Assembly (NCBI GenBank): GCA_003569185.1
Contig: BGOJ01000002.1
Span: forward strand, 62,001-126,000
DNA from: Candidatus Planktophila sp.
GTDB lineage: Bacteria; Actinomycetota; Actinomycetes; Nanopelagicales; Nanopelagicaceae
Direction of reading: 5' to 3'
DNA length: 64,000 nt
Under the pieces are notes generated by a model. That model was given only the letters and a program-made list of their open reading frames with translations. It had not been told where the DNA came from and ran no database searches. Each line of letters opens with the position of its first letter. Within the stretch, counting starts at the first letter, position 1. The position numbers and the translations under genes were made by a program. Positions 27,347 to 36,319 of the stretch are shown in pieces.

Positions 27347-28483
27347 CGATAAAAAAGTTTTACTAGTCACAAATGATCTAGGACCAAGAGCTGGTGGCAT
27401 TGAGACCTTTGTACTTGGCTTGATTGAAGGTCTACCTAAAGATTCTTTAATCATTTACACCTCCTCGCAAAAGGGGGATAAGGCATTTGACGCGCAATTG
27501 TTAGAAAAATTTGGCGCAGTAGTAATTAGAGATAGAGCAAAAATGCTTTTACCAACGCCGCGAATAACCAGAAAGGCAGTGAAAATACTTAAGCAACAAC
27601 AGATTAAAAATGTTTGGTTTGGCGCTGCGGCCCCCCTTGCCTTAATGGCCGGCAAATTACGATCTGCTGGAGCTAGCAATATTGTTGCCTTAACTCATGG
27701 CCATGAGGTTTGGTGGGCAAAGATTCCTATTCTTAAAGTTTGTTAAAGAAAATCATTAAGGATGTTGATCATCTTGGCTATTTAGGAGATTTCACAAAGG
27801 GTGAGATTGCCAAGATAAGCAATCAGCCACAAAAGTTTTTACAAATAGCACCCGGTATTGACACCGAACATTTTGCTCCCAAAAGTGCCAGAGGTGACTT
27901 AATTGAGAAATACCGCCTAGATGGGCGCAGAGTTATTGTCAGCGTCGGCAGATTAGTTCATCGTAAAGGACAAGATGAATTAGTTAAGGCACTGCCAAAA
28001 ATCCTAGAACAATTTCCAGATGCAATTTTGCTATTTGTCGGGGAAGGTCCGATTAAGCAGATGCTTTTTAATTCAGCAAAACAATTAGGAGTTTTACCTA
28101 AAGTTGTATTTGCTGGCCGAGTTTCCCATCATGATTTGCCTGATTACATATGCCTAGGTGAAATCTTTGCTATGCCAGTGCGTTCCCGATTTTCTGGTTT
28201 AGAGGTTGAAGGGTTAGGAATTGTTTATCTTGAAGCAAGTGCCTGCGGCCTACCAGTAATTGTTGGCAATTCTGGGGGAGCAGTTGATGCGGTGCTTGAT
28301 AGAAAGACTGGCTTATTAGTTGATGGCACCAAGAGTGATCAGATTGCAGATGCAATTTGTGAATTACTTGCTAATCCAGAGCGCGCTAAACAAATGGGGG
28401 CAGCTGGACGAGATTGGGTAATCAAAAATTGGCAGCTAAGTAGTTGGTCTGAAAAGTTTAATAAAGTTTTAATTGGTAATTAA
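27327..28483 (+). CDS. GT4 glycosyltransferase, PimB'-like mannosyltransferase (frameshifted)
   Basis: GT-B fold glycosyltransferase resembling actinobacterial phosphatidylinositol mannosyltransferase PimB'. The N-terminal domain has NDLGPRAGGIETFVLGL and THGHEVWW; the C-terminal GT4 domain has SVGRLVHRKGQDELVKAL and GLGIVYLEASACGLPVIVG. The frame breaks at the TTT run 27739-27741; a fourth T restores KVLLKKIIKDVDHLGYLGD, matching the family. The length, about 385 residues, is then normal. The start is uncertain: TTG 27327, chosen for GGAAG upstream, or TTG 27294. Together with ino1 it may serve PIM synthesis. The 3' end overlaps the response regulator gene by 15 bases. Confidence 0.8.
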
Positions 28484-29077
28484 TTTATTTTCAATTGCAA
28501 TACTTACTGCCTGAGCGCGATTATTAGCCGCTAGTTTTCGATAGATACTCGCGAGGTGAGTTTTAACTGTTGCCTCCGTTAGGAATAACAAAGCACCAAT
28601 TGCATTTGCGGTAGCCCCGGTAGGAAGAAGGGTTAAAACCTCTAACTCCCTGGGTGTTAGTTCAAAATCCTTAGCTACTGTTATTTGATTTATCTTGCCA
28701 GCTTTCAAGAATTTATCTGTCCCGGTTGCAATTGTTTGAAGTATTTCAAGCAAGCTTTCCGTTGGGGCAGATTTAGTGACAAAGGCAATTGCGCCGGCAT
28801 CTTTGGCAGATTCAAGAGTTTGAGTGTCATCATGCATTGTTAGCACCACAAATTTGCTCGAAGCACCAGATTTTTTCATTTCTTTTATTAGATCAATTCC
28901 GCTACTTGTCCCAAGATTGATATCAACTAACACGATCTCAGGCTTGTGAGTATTAATCAGTGCCGATGCTTGGCTTGAAGTACTAGCCTCGGCAACAACT
29001 TCATGATGGTGCTGGGTTAAAAGATTGGCAAGGCCTGCTCTAATTAAAGCGTGATCATCAACTAATAGGATCCTCAT
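28469..29077 (-). CDS. NarL/FixJ-type response regulator
   Basis: Two-domain transcription factor of 202 residues. The receiver domain has the phosphorylatable Asp52 in VLVDINLG, the acidic pair DD near the N-terminus and the lysine in FVTKSAPTESLL. The C-terminal LuxR-type helix-turn-helix starts LTPRELEVLTLL and contains TEATVKTHLASIYRKL. It starts 3 bases after the histidine kinase stop, so the two form one operon. Targets are unknown. Confidence 0.9.
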   Translation of the reverse strand: MRILLVDDHALIRAGLANLLTQHHHEVVAEASTSSQASALINTHKPEIVLVDINLGTSSGIDLIKEMKKSGASSKFVVLTMHDDTQTLESAKDAGAIAFVTKSAPTESLLEILQTIATGTDKFLKAGKINQITVAKDFELTPRELEVLTLLPTGATANAIGALLFLTEATVKTHLASIYRKLAANNRAQAVSIAIENKLITN

Positions 29078-29080
29078 TAG

Positions 29081-29650
29081 CTAAATTGAGATTGTGATTA
29101 TGGTGCCAGATGAGTTTGACTCTATCTGCATGGTATGGCCAATTAAATTAAGCCGCTCCTTAACACCATCTATTCCATATGAGTTATCTTTTTTTCTAAC
29201 CCCACCTTGGCCATTATCTTTGATGGTAATCAATTTAGATGTTAACTGGATTGTGATTAATGAACAGTTAGCATGACGTTTTGCATTTAAAACTAACTCC
29301 TTGATTGCCCTTAATAATTCAAATTTCTCCTCTGGCTTAATGCTAATTTGGCCATCAATTTCAACCTTAATCTCAGAACCTGAAAGTAATACCTCTATTT
29401 GTTCACTTAACTGTTGGTGAAACTCTTTGCTTTTGTTACTTCTTAATTCATATATCTCATCGCGGACTTGATTAATTACTGAACTTAAGGAGAGGCGTAA
29501 CTCTCGTAACGTGGAGCGATTAGAGTTTCCTAGATTCTCATCCCCAATTACCTGATCTAGCTGATAACCAAAGGCAGCTAACTCTTGGGCCAAACCATCA
29601 TGAAGCTCTCGAGCAAGTCGAGTTCGTTCAGAATTAGGCGAAGAGTTCAT
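29081..29650 (-). CDS. Minimal sensor-less histidine kinase (HisKA_3/HATPase)
   Basis: Cytosolic kinase of the NarX/DesK class, 189 residues. The dimerisation helix has the phosphoacceptor histidine in RLARELHDGLAQ (His17); the ATPase domain has VLNAKRHANCS and DNGQGGVRKKDNSYGIDGVKERL. There is no transmembrane or input domain, so sensing must come from another protein or a ligand on the catalytic core. I start at the ATG giving MNSSPNSERTRLARELHDG; this overlaps the restored fadD end by 17 bases. It is followed directly by its response regulator. Confidence 0.83.
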   Translation of the reverse strand: MNSSPNSERTRLARELHDGLAQELAAFGYQLDQVIGDENLGNSNRSTLRELRLSLSSVINQVRDEIYELRSNKSKEFHQQLSEQIEVLLSGSEIKVEIDGQISIKPEEKFELLRAIKELVLNAKRHANCSLITIQLTSKLITIKDNGQGGVRKKDNSYGIDGVKERLNLIGHTMQIESNSSGTIITISI

Positions 29651-31417
29651 CAATCTCGCGAGCAAATTGCTGCGATACCACATGTCGCTTCACAGAAAGC
29701 TTGGCAGTCAAATGACCACCAGCGATTGTGAAATCAACTGGCAAGATAATGAATTTTCTAATTGATTCTGCTCTACTGACTGCCTTGTTGGTCTCATCCA
29801 CTGCAGTCTGAATAACAGCTTGCAGTGTTGGATCCTTGGCTAATTCAGCAATAGATGCGCCCTCTTTTTGTTAGCAACTGCCCAAGGCTTAATTGCATCT
29901 GGATCAATAGTGATAAGTGCGGCAATGAAGGGCTTGTTATCGCCAACCACCATACATTGGCTAATTAATGGATGTGATCGCAATCTATCCTCTAAGACGG
30001 CGGGTGCAACATTTTTACCACCTGCGGTAACAATCAACTCTTTCTTTCGGCCAACAATTGATAAGTAACCTTCTTCATCAATCTTTCCAAGATCTCCTGA
30101 TTTAAAGTAACCATTGGAGTCAAATACCTCTTTGTTTGCGGCATCATTTTGCCAGTAACCCTGCATAACTATTGGGCCTTTAATTAAAACTTCACCATCT
30201 TCGGCAATTTTTATTGTTGTGCCCGGAATTGGCTTTCCAACAGAGCCAACTCGATGGGATGAGGTTAGATTTAATGTCGCACCGGCTGTGGTTTCAGTTA
30301 AACCATAACCTTCTAATACGCGAACACCAGCTCCGCGATAGAAATGTCCAAGTCGCTCACCTAATGGCGCACCACCTGAAATCGCTGCCTCCACTCGACC
30401 GCCTAAACCTGCACGGATTTTTGAGTAAACCAATTTATCAAATAAGCCATGTTGTAATTTAAGAAGTGGTGAAATCTTTTTAGTATCAAGTGCCTTGCTG
30501 TATGCAATTGCAACCTCAGCTGCTTTGTGGAAAATTTTTCCTTTACCAGCAGCCTCTGCCTTGGCTTCAGCACCGTTGTAGATTTTTTCAAATATACGTG
30601 GCACTGCAAGAACGAAGGTTGGTTTAAAGGAGGCAAGATCTGCTGGTAATTTTGTTAGATCACTGCAATGAGCAAGATGAAGACCTGCAGTGATTGATCC
30701 AATCTGCACCATACGTCCAAAGACGTGAGCAACTGGTAAAAATAGAAGGGTTGATCCGCCTGGTTTTAAGAAGAGATCACTTGCACCATTAACAACATTT
30801 CCGCACTCAGATAAGAAGTTGCCATGGGTAAGTTGAACGCCCTTTGGCTTTCCAGTGGTGCCGGAGGTGTAGATCAAAGTAGCTAAAGTTTCAGGTTTTA
30901 ACTTTTCTCGTCGCTTTGTAATCTCATCATCACTAACACCTTTTCCTTCATGGGTTAATGTGGCAAGTGCGTTGTAAGTAATATTCCAAATGTTTTTGCA
31001 GGTAGCTGGCATAACAGGTTGAACTAATTCAGCAAGTGCTGGAGTTTCAACCACAATTGCTACCGCTGCTGAGTCAGTTAAAATCCAATCAACCTGTTCA
31101 GCACTTGATGTTTCATAAATTGGGACTGGAACAGCGCCGGCATACCAAATTGCAAAATCTAAAACCGTCCACTCGTAACGAGTTTTTGCCATAATCGCAA
31201 CACGATCACCAAAACCAACACCTGCTGCAATAAATCCTTTTGCAACCGCTTTGATCTCTTCTTCATACTCTTTTGCGGTAACTGCCTGCCAACGATCACC
31301 CATTGGCCTTGAAACTAGAACTCGCTCTGGCTCAAAGTGGGCCCGCTCAGAAATTAGATTTGTTAAGTTGCCCGCAACTGCGGCTGGAATGATGGCTGGA
31401 ATAGTTATCTCGTTCAT
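29634..31417 (-). CDS. fadD: Long-chain fatty-acid-CoA ligase (frameshifted near the C-terminus)
   Basis: AMP-forming acyl-CoA synthetase that activates fatty acids for beta-oxidation or lipid synthesis. Motifs include TLIYTSGTTGKPKGVQLTHGN (AMP binding, about 180), GYGLTETTAG and GDLGKIDEEGYLSIVGRKKE. The track ORF ends early at 29840 in RAHLLLN. One extra T in the run 29865-29869 restores KKEGASIAELAKDPTLQ and continues to LSVKRHVVSQQFAREIDELFA with a stop at 29634, the normal family C-terminus (about 593 residues). So only a single-base deletion separates this from an intact gene. It is divergent from the SRPBCC gene. Confidence 0.87.
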
Positions 31418-31516
31418 GGCCCCACGCTACTGGCTCACACTTATTTGCGCTAGAACCCGCCTATTTTTTTGGTGGGCTGGGAAAAAAGTGATGCTACTTC
31501 GGGGTAACCTACCCCC

Positions 31517-31951
31517 ATGTCTAATCCAACCTCTTCAACGGTAAGTATCGCCGCTAGCGCAGATGATGTAAGAGCTGTGCTCTTTGATATCGCAAACTTT
31601 CCAACCTGGTCAACATCTTTTAAATCTGTAACAGTGCTTGCCTCCAATGGTGATGGCAGGCCTACTCAGGCAAAACTCAGCGTTGATGCTGGTGCCTTAA
31701 AAGATAAGCCAACTTTAAATTTTGATTGGTCTGCCTATCCAGATCGAGTTGATTACTCACTTGAGGATGCTGATTTGTTAACAGATATGACTGGTGCTTA
31801 TATTGTTAAAGATAATGGTGATGAAACTGAGGTCACCTTTGAACTAACAGTTGCACTTTCAATGCCAGTGCCAGAGATGATGCGCACAAAGGCTGAGAAA
31901 GCCACAATTGATTTGACCTTAAAGCAGTTAAAGGAAAAACTGGAAAACTAA
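31517..31951 (+). CDS. SRPBCC superfamily (polyketide cyclase/START-like) protein
   Basis: Small helix-grip-fold protein, 144 residues, with a hydrophobic ligand pocket predicted by family. The N-terminus SSTVSIAASADDVRAVLFDIANFPTWS is the typical first strand and helices; the C-terminal helix is KAEKATIDLTLKQLKEKLEN. In Actinobacteria this protein commonly precedes a ROK glucokinase near fadD, as here. The ligand and role are unknown. The glucokinase start follows the stop directly. Confidence 0.8.
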   Translation: MSNPTSSTVSIAASADDVRAVLFDIANFPTWSTSFKSVTVLASNGDGRPTQAKLSVDAGALKDKPTLNFDWSAYPDRVDYSLEDADLLTDMTGAYIVKDNGDETEVTFELTVALSMPVPEMMRTKAEKATIDLTLKQLKEKLEN

Positions 31952-32917
31952 TTGAGCACCACAATTAATAGCTCAGCATTAACAATTGGGATTGATATCG
32001 GTGGCACCAAAGTATTAGGTGGGGTAGTCGATAACAGCGGAAAAATAATTGATTCCGCCAGAAGGCCAACACCATTAGCTGGTGGTAAAGAGTTAGTTGC
32101 AACCATAATTGATTTAGTAAAAGAGTTTCAAGCCAAACATGAGATCGCAGGGATTGGCATCAGTGTTGCAGCATTAATCTCAAAAGATCAGGGCACAATT
32201 GTTGGCGCACCAAATATTGCAAATCTAAGTCAATTAAATTTTGTCTCTGAGATTAAAAAAGTTTTCAATATGCCTGTAATTGCTGAAAATGATGCAAATG
32301 CTGCGATGTGGGCAGAATTTAAGTTTGGTAATGCGCAAGGTTTAAATCCAGTTATCTTTTTTATTATCGGCACCGGCATGGGTGGTGGATTAGTAATTGA
32401 TGGCAAATTGTTTAGAGGCGCAAATGGAATTGGCGCTGAGTTTGGTCACATGATTGTGCAACCAAATGGTGTGCAGTGTGGCTGCGGGGCGTATGGCTGT
32501 ATTGAGCAGTACGCATCAGGAAGTGCCTTAATGCGTTATGCCAAAGAGGCGATTGCATCAAACCCGGCTAAGGGGCAAGAGCTATTAGATCTTTGTGGCG
32601 TAGAGCTTTCTAACTTAACTGGTTCAGCATTAACTGAAGCAGCAAAAAAAGGTAATGAGATGGCACTGGCAGCTTTTAATAAACAAGCAGATTGGTTGGG
32701 TAGTGCCTGCGCCTCTTACACATTACTGCTAGACCCACAAGCAATTGTGGTCGGCGGCGGGGTAGTTGAGGCTGGTGAATTGTTTTTAACACCGGTGCGA
32801 AGTGCGATGGAGAAATACATGCCATTTGCGGGCACGCATTTACTACCAAAAATTATTGCAGCGAAGTTTGGAAATGATGCTGGCTTAATTGGCGCAGCAG
32901 ATTTAGTTAGAGGCTAG
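31952..32917 (+). CDS. glk: ROK family glucokinase
   Basis: Phosphorylates glucose to glucose 6-phosphate; actinobacterial members may also act in carbon control. The ATP-binding GIDIGGTKVLGG lies at about residues 13-24, catalytic AENDANAAMWAEF near 111, GTGMGGGLVIDG near 140, and the ROK zinc motif CGCGAYGCIEQYASG near 175. Its 321 residues are normal. The start is TTG immediately after the SRPBCC stop. The 3' end overlaps the convergent hydrolase by 11 bases. Confidence 0.9.
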   Translation: MSTTINSSALTIGIDIGGTKVLGGVVDNSGKIIDSARRPTPLAGGKELVATIIDLVKEFQAKHEIAGIGISVAALISKDQGTIVGAPNIANLSQLNFVSEIKKVFNMPVIAENDANAAMWAEFKFGNAQGLNPVIFFIIGTGMGGGLVIDGKLFRGANGIGAEFGHMIVQPNGVQCGCGAYGCIEQYASGSALMRYAKEAIASNPAKGQELLDLCGVELSNLTGSALTEAAKKGNEMALAAFNKQADWLGSACASYTLLLDPQAIVVGGGVVEAGELFLTPVRSAMEKYMPFAGTHLLPKIIAAKFGNDAGLIGAADLVRG

Positions 32918-34016
32918 CTCCATCATCGAAATCATCCTCTTTGCGGGCAGTACGCCAGATGATTGTGGCAACTGAAGAGATAAAGCCAAGCACTGCTGGC
33001 CAAGCACCAAAGAATTCAAAATCAGTTAACCAAAACAAGATTAGATAGATAAATGAACCAACAAATGTCACCGCTGAGAACCGTTGCATTTGATCTAGGT
33101 TTATCTTGCCAGGATTTGGCTGCCGAAACCGATCGGCTTGGCTGAATTTATCCAACTCATCTAAATATGTGGTGGGGGATGATTGATCTAGGGAGAGACC
33201 AGAAACAATTGAATCAAACTCAGCATTTACTAAATCATTCTCATTAAAATCAGAGCCTCGTTTAACTGCGCCACTTAAAACATCTTCGATAAATATCTTG
33301 CTTTCAATATTTAGCTGCTCAACATCAAAATCTAGCGCCACATTGTGAAAGGAGTTCTCAAATACCACTTCACGAATATCTACGGAAAAGACATTATCTA
33401 TTACCGTCATTGCATTTTCTGGATCAACAGCATGATCATTTACCGAGTAGGCGACCATAATTGGTAGATCAATTAGATAAAGATCTCGCTCAACTAAGGC
33501 CCATAACTTACGTAGTGAATCTAAAGCTTTAAGTGGGGTGCGATCATATGCATGAATAGGTGGATTAGGTGCTGCAATATCAGTTGGACCCTTTGCTACC
33601 GATGCAAGTATGAACTTTAATATTGGAACATACTTCATAAACCATCTGCGATCATGCACTGATGGATTTAAAACTATTAATCCTTCAACCTCACTGCCTC
33701 TTATTTGGCATAAGCGAAGTGCTAAGGCTGCGCCCATTGAAAAACCTGCTATAAAAACTCGATCACAACTTTGTTTTAACTCTAAAAAAGATTTTTCCAC
33801 CTCTTCATACCAATCCTGCCAAGAGGTTTGATTCATCTGCTGCCAACTGCTGCCATGGCCGGGAAGTAATGGCGCACTGACGGTGTAACCAGATTTATTT
33901 AAAAACTTTGCCCAGGGCGCGATGCTTACTGGTGAGCCGGTGAAACCGTGAATAACCAAGACGCCAATTTTTCCACCAGGTAAGGTAAAACCAGCTGAGT
34001 TTGGAATGGAATTCAC
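32907..34016 (-). CDS. Alpha/beta hydrolase fused to a DUF308-like two-helix membrane domain
   Basis: Residues 1-245 are a carboxylesterase/monoacylglycerol-lipase-like hydrolase: HGFTGSP oxyanion region, nucleophile serine in GFSMGAA, acid in NDHAVDP and histidine in NSFHNVALDF. After a linker come the segment EFDSIVSGLSLD, an acidic patch, two transmembrane helices (AVTFVGSFIYLILFWL; AWPAVLGFISSVATIIW) and an acidic tail. This second part resembles a small actinobacterial membrane protein (FDxIVAGL motif) that I know as a separate gene. The fusion would tether the hydrolase to the membrane, next to the acyltransferase gene plsC. The substrate is unknown. Confidence 0.78.
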   Translation of the reverse strand: MNSIPNSAGFTLPGGKIGVLVIHGFTGSPVSIAPWAKFLNKSGYTVSAPLLPGHGSSWQQMNQTSWQDWYEEVEKSFLELKQSCDRVFIAGFSMGAALALRLCQIRGSEVEGLIVLNPSVHDRRWFMKYVPILKFILASVAKGPTDIAAPNPPIHAYDRTPLKALDSLRKLWALVERDLYLIDLPIMVAYSVNDHAVDPENAMTVIDNVFSVDIREVVFENSFHNVALDFDVEQLNIESKIFIEDVLSGAVKRGSDFNENDLVNAEFDSIVSGLSLDQSSPTTYLDELDKFSQADRFRQPNPGKINLDQMQRFSAVTFVGSFIYLILFWLTDFEFFGAWPAVLGFISSVATIIWRTARKEDDFDDGASL

Positions 34017-34060
34017 GCTCGAATGGTGTCATAGATTGGCTTAGCCACTAAATTAGCCCT

Positions 34061-34771
34061 GTGCCATACAAGATTTTGAAATCCTTTTTAATCCCGCTGT
34101 TGATGTTTATTTTTAGACCCAAGGTAACTGGGCTGCGCCATGTGCCAAGTAATGGGCCGGTGATTATTGCCTCAAACCATCTTTCATTTAGTGATTCAAT
34201 CTTTATGCCGCTAGTTGTTCCTCGAAATGTCACCTTCTTAGCCAAGAGTGAGTACTTCACATCCCCAGGACTTAAGGGATTCATCAAAAAAATTACCTTC
34301 ATTGCTTTGGGCCAGGTTCCAATTGATCGCTCTGGCGGAAAACGAAGTGAGGCGGCAATTTTGACCGGCCTTCGCTTACTACGTGAGAATCATTGTGTTG
34401 GAATTTATCCAGAGGGAACTAGATCACCAGATGGCCGGCTTTACAAAGGACGAACTGGAATTGCTCGAATGGCAATTGAGTCAGGAGCCCCAGTGATTCC
34501 AGTTGCGATGTTTAACACGGCAGAGATTCAACCAACTGGGCAGGTAGTGCCAAAGGTTAGAAGAGTTGAGATGGTTTTTGGTGAGCCGATGTACTTCTCT
34601 GGTGATTCATCTGATCAAGCAGTTTTAAGAAGTGCTACCAATGAATTAATGGAAAAAATAGCTGAGTTATCTAAGCAGGAGTATGTGCCAAATATGTATG
34701 CATCCGATGCTAAAGATGCAATCAAAAAAAGCTTAAAGGAAAAAATTGATTTTGAAGAGGATGATGTTTAA
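34061..34771 (+). CDS. plsC: 1-acyl-sn-glycerol-3-phosphate acyltransferase family protein
   Basis: Phospholipid-synthesis acyltransferase of the membrane. The catalytic HX4D motif is NHLSFSDS (His40-Asp45) and the glycerophosphate-binding motif is YPEGTRSPDGRLYKG (about 110-124). The N-terminal hydrophobic stretch FLIPLLMFIF anchors it. The 236 residues are normal. The start is GTG. It is divergent from the hydrolase, and its stop abuts the stop of the convergent nuclease gene. PlsC paralogues with other acceptors exist, so the exact substrate is inferred. Confidence 0.85.
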   Translation: MPYKILKSFLIPLLMFIFRPKVTGLRHVPSNGPVIIASNHLSFSDSIFMPLVVPRNVTFLAKSEYFTSPGLKGFIKKITFIALGQVPIDRSGGKRSEAAILTGLRLLRENHCVGIYPEGTRSPDGRLYKGRTGIARMAIESGAPVIPVAMFNTAEIQPTGQVVPKVRRVEMVFGEPMYFSGDSSDQAVLRSATNELMEKIAELSKQEYVPNMYASDAKDAIKKSLKEKIDFEEDDV

Positions 34772-35464
34772 CTACTGAGCACCAATAAATTGTCGGCGCT
34801 GAGTTAAGTAATTACACATATCGCAATTATCTTTTGCCGCTGGCATATCTGAGCTAACCACCGTAATAAAATCAGTAAGTCTGCTTGCAAGGGCTGCTGG
34901 GTTTCGCTCAATTGGCCGCCAAGTATGTTTTAACTTCAAACCAAATCCTTTTGTTACATCTCCAGCTGGCTCAAGAAGTGACCAGACCAGCAATCCCATA
35001 AGTGAAACCTTCTTTGCAGCCCCGGAGGCTGGGTTTTCTAAGGCAAATGCATAAGCTTCAAGTTGTGGCTGGTAGAGATCTGTTTTATCAGAATCTTTTG
35101 CTTGGAATTTACAATCAATAATTCCATATGTGCCATCGGCAAACTCAATTAATAAGTCATACTTGCCGCGGATGGCATACTTTGTAGCGGCGCCATTTAC
35201 ATTGATAAATGATGATTTAACCCAACCACCAAGATCTGCCACCTTACCTTCAGGCAGCACAGGTGCGATATCTGCAGTTGTTTTACCGGCAAAGTAATTT
35301 TCTTGCATATTTGCAAGATCTCCCACCAATGGCATAAACCCTGGTGTGCGCAAGCCGTGGTTGTAATTAAGCCAAAGGCAGCGATGACATGATCCCCAAG
35401 AAAAGGTTAAATCTGATGGTGAAATAAACTCTCTAGCATTTCCAACTGCATTTGATGAAGCCAT
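34772..35464 (-). CDS. Stand-alone PD-(D/E)XK nuclease, RecB/Cas4-like, with cysteine pairs
   Basis: Predicted nuclease of the RecB/AddB/Cas4 superfamily, 230 residues. The core motif is RGKYDLLIEF...GIIDCKFQ (D then DxK), followed by the QxxxY helix YQPQLEAYAFAL. Cysteine pairs at the N-terminus (SCHRCLWL, about residues 25-32) and C-terminus (NCDMC, about 215-219) could bind a 4Fe-4S cluster as in Cas4/AddB. There is no helicase domain and no CRISPR array or cas gene nearby, so it acts alone or with an unlinked partner. The role is unknown. Confidence 0.75.
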   Translation of the reverse strand: MASSNAVGNAREFISPSDLTFSWGSCHRCLWLNYNHGLRTPGFMPLVGDLANMQENYFAGKTTADIAPVLPEGKVADLGGWVKSSFINVNGAATKYAIRGKYDLLIEFADGTYGIIDCKFQAKDSDKTDLYQPQLEAYAFALENPASGAAKKVSLMGLLVWSLLEPAGDVTKGFGLKLKHTWRPIERNPAALASRLTDFITVVSSDMPAAKDNCDMCNYLTQRRQFIGAQ

Positions 35465-35571
35465 GATCTCTCGTTTCGTTACGCACTTTATAAGTGCCCT
35501 AGTTTGATCCTCTTAAGGAGCAAGTCTGCCCCTTGCCACTGACAATCTGCGCTAACGCCACGAGTGGCTAG

Positions 35572-36228
35572 TTAGCCAATAATTAAGGCGGAGAAGATGG
35601 TGAAAATGCCAAGGCCAATCATCACTACGCCACCAAATCTGCGCATGAAAATTAACCGCTTAACATCCCCAGCCAACCAGCTTCGAACCGTGCCAGCTAA
35701 CAATCCATAACTGCCATCTGAAATGAGGGCGATGGTGGCAAAGATTGCGCCCAGTAACAGTAATTGGGCTGTGACATTATTTTTCTCTTGATCAACAAAT
35801 TGAGGCAAGATCGCAGCGAAGAAGACAATAGATTTTGGATTTAAGACACCAACCCAAAAACCATTTTTTAAGGATGTGAAAAATGAGGGTTTACTTCCCT
35901 CAGTTTTTTGCATTCCCTGCGCATCAACCCTGCTAGCGGCGATTGCGGCATAACCTAAGTAGATTAAGTAAGCACCACCTGCCCATTGGATACTGTTATA
36001 AAAAAGTTTTGAGCTTTGCAAAAGTGGGCCTAAACCAAATGCAACTAAAACTGAAACTAAGAACATGCCGAAGGCATTGCCAATCACAGTGGCAATTGCT
36101 GCCACTCTGCCCCAGGCGATCGCCCGGGCGATGGTGAAGAGCACCGATGGGCCAGGAGCCAGAATGATCAAAACGGTGGCTATTAAGTACTCCCAGAGGC
36201 GTGAGGGGATGGCATCTGAGGTGAACAC
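35572..36228 (-). CDS. LysE/RhtB family exporter
   Basis: Six-helix membrane exporter of amino acids or derivatives. The N-terminal motif LIILAPGPSVLFTIARAIAWG is the family signature; GAYLIYLGYAAI and NGFWVGVLNPKSIVFFAAILPQFVD follow. The 218 residues are normal. It is divergent from padR, and the 91-base shared intergenic region holds an inverted repeat that could regulate both. The substrate is unknown. Confidence 0.87.
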   Translation of the reverse strand: MFTSDAIPSRLWEYLIATVLIILAPGPSVLFTIARAIAWGRVAAIATVIGNAFGMFLVSVLVAFGLGPLLQSSKLFYNSIQWAGGAYLIYLGYAAIAASRVDAQGMQKTEGSKPSFFTSLKNGFWVGVLNPKSIVFFAAILPQFVDQEKNNVTAQLLLLGAIFATIALISDGSYGLLAGTVRSWLAGDVKRLIFMRRFGGVVMIGLGIFTIFSALIIG

Positions 36229-36276
36229 GCGCTAATCCTATGGGTTGCCTATTTGGGGGTTAATAGGTTTTAATAC

Positions 36277-36300
36277 TCGATAGTATCGATTCGATATATC
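36277..36300. promoter_or_regulatory. Candidate PadR operator (inverted repeats)
   Basis: TCGATA-G-TATCGA (36277-36289) is a perfect inverted repeat with one central base; a second TCGATA and the palindrome GATATATC follow immediately (to 36300). The site ends 19 bases before the padR start codon, where PadR-family repressors typically bind to control themselves. It could also affect lysE transcription on the other strand. This is inferred from symmetry and position only. Confidence 0.5.
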
Positions 36301-36319
36301 TAGTAGATAGGAGCTGGCG

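Noticed and set aside
34772-35464. CRISPR-associated Cas4
   Set aside because: No repeats or cas genes anywhere in the window; stand-alone RecB-like nucleases of this size exist in Actinobacteria.
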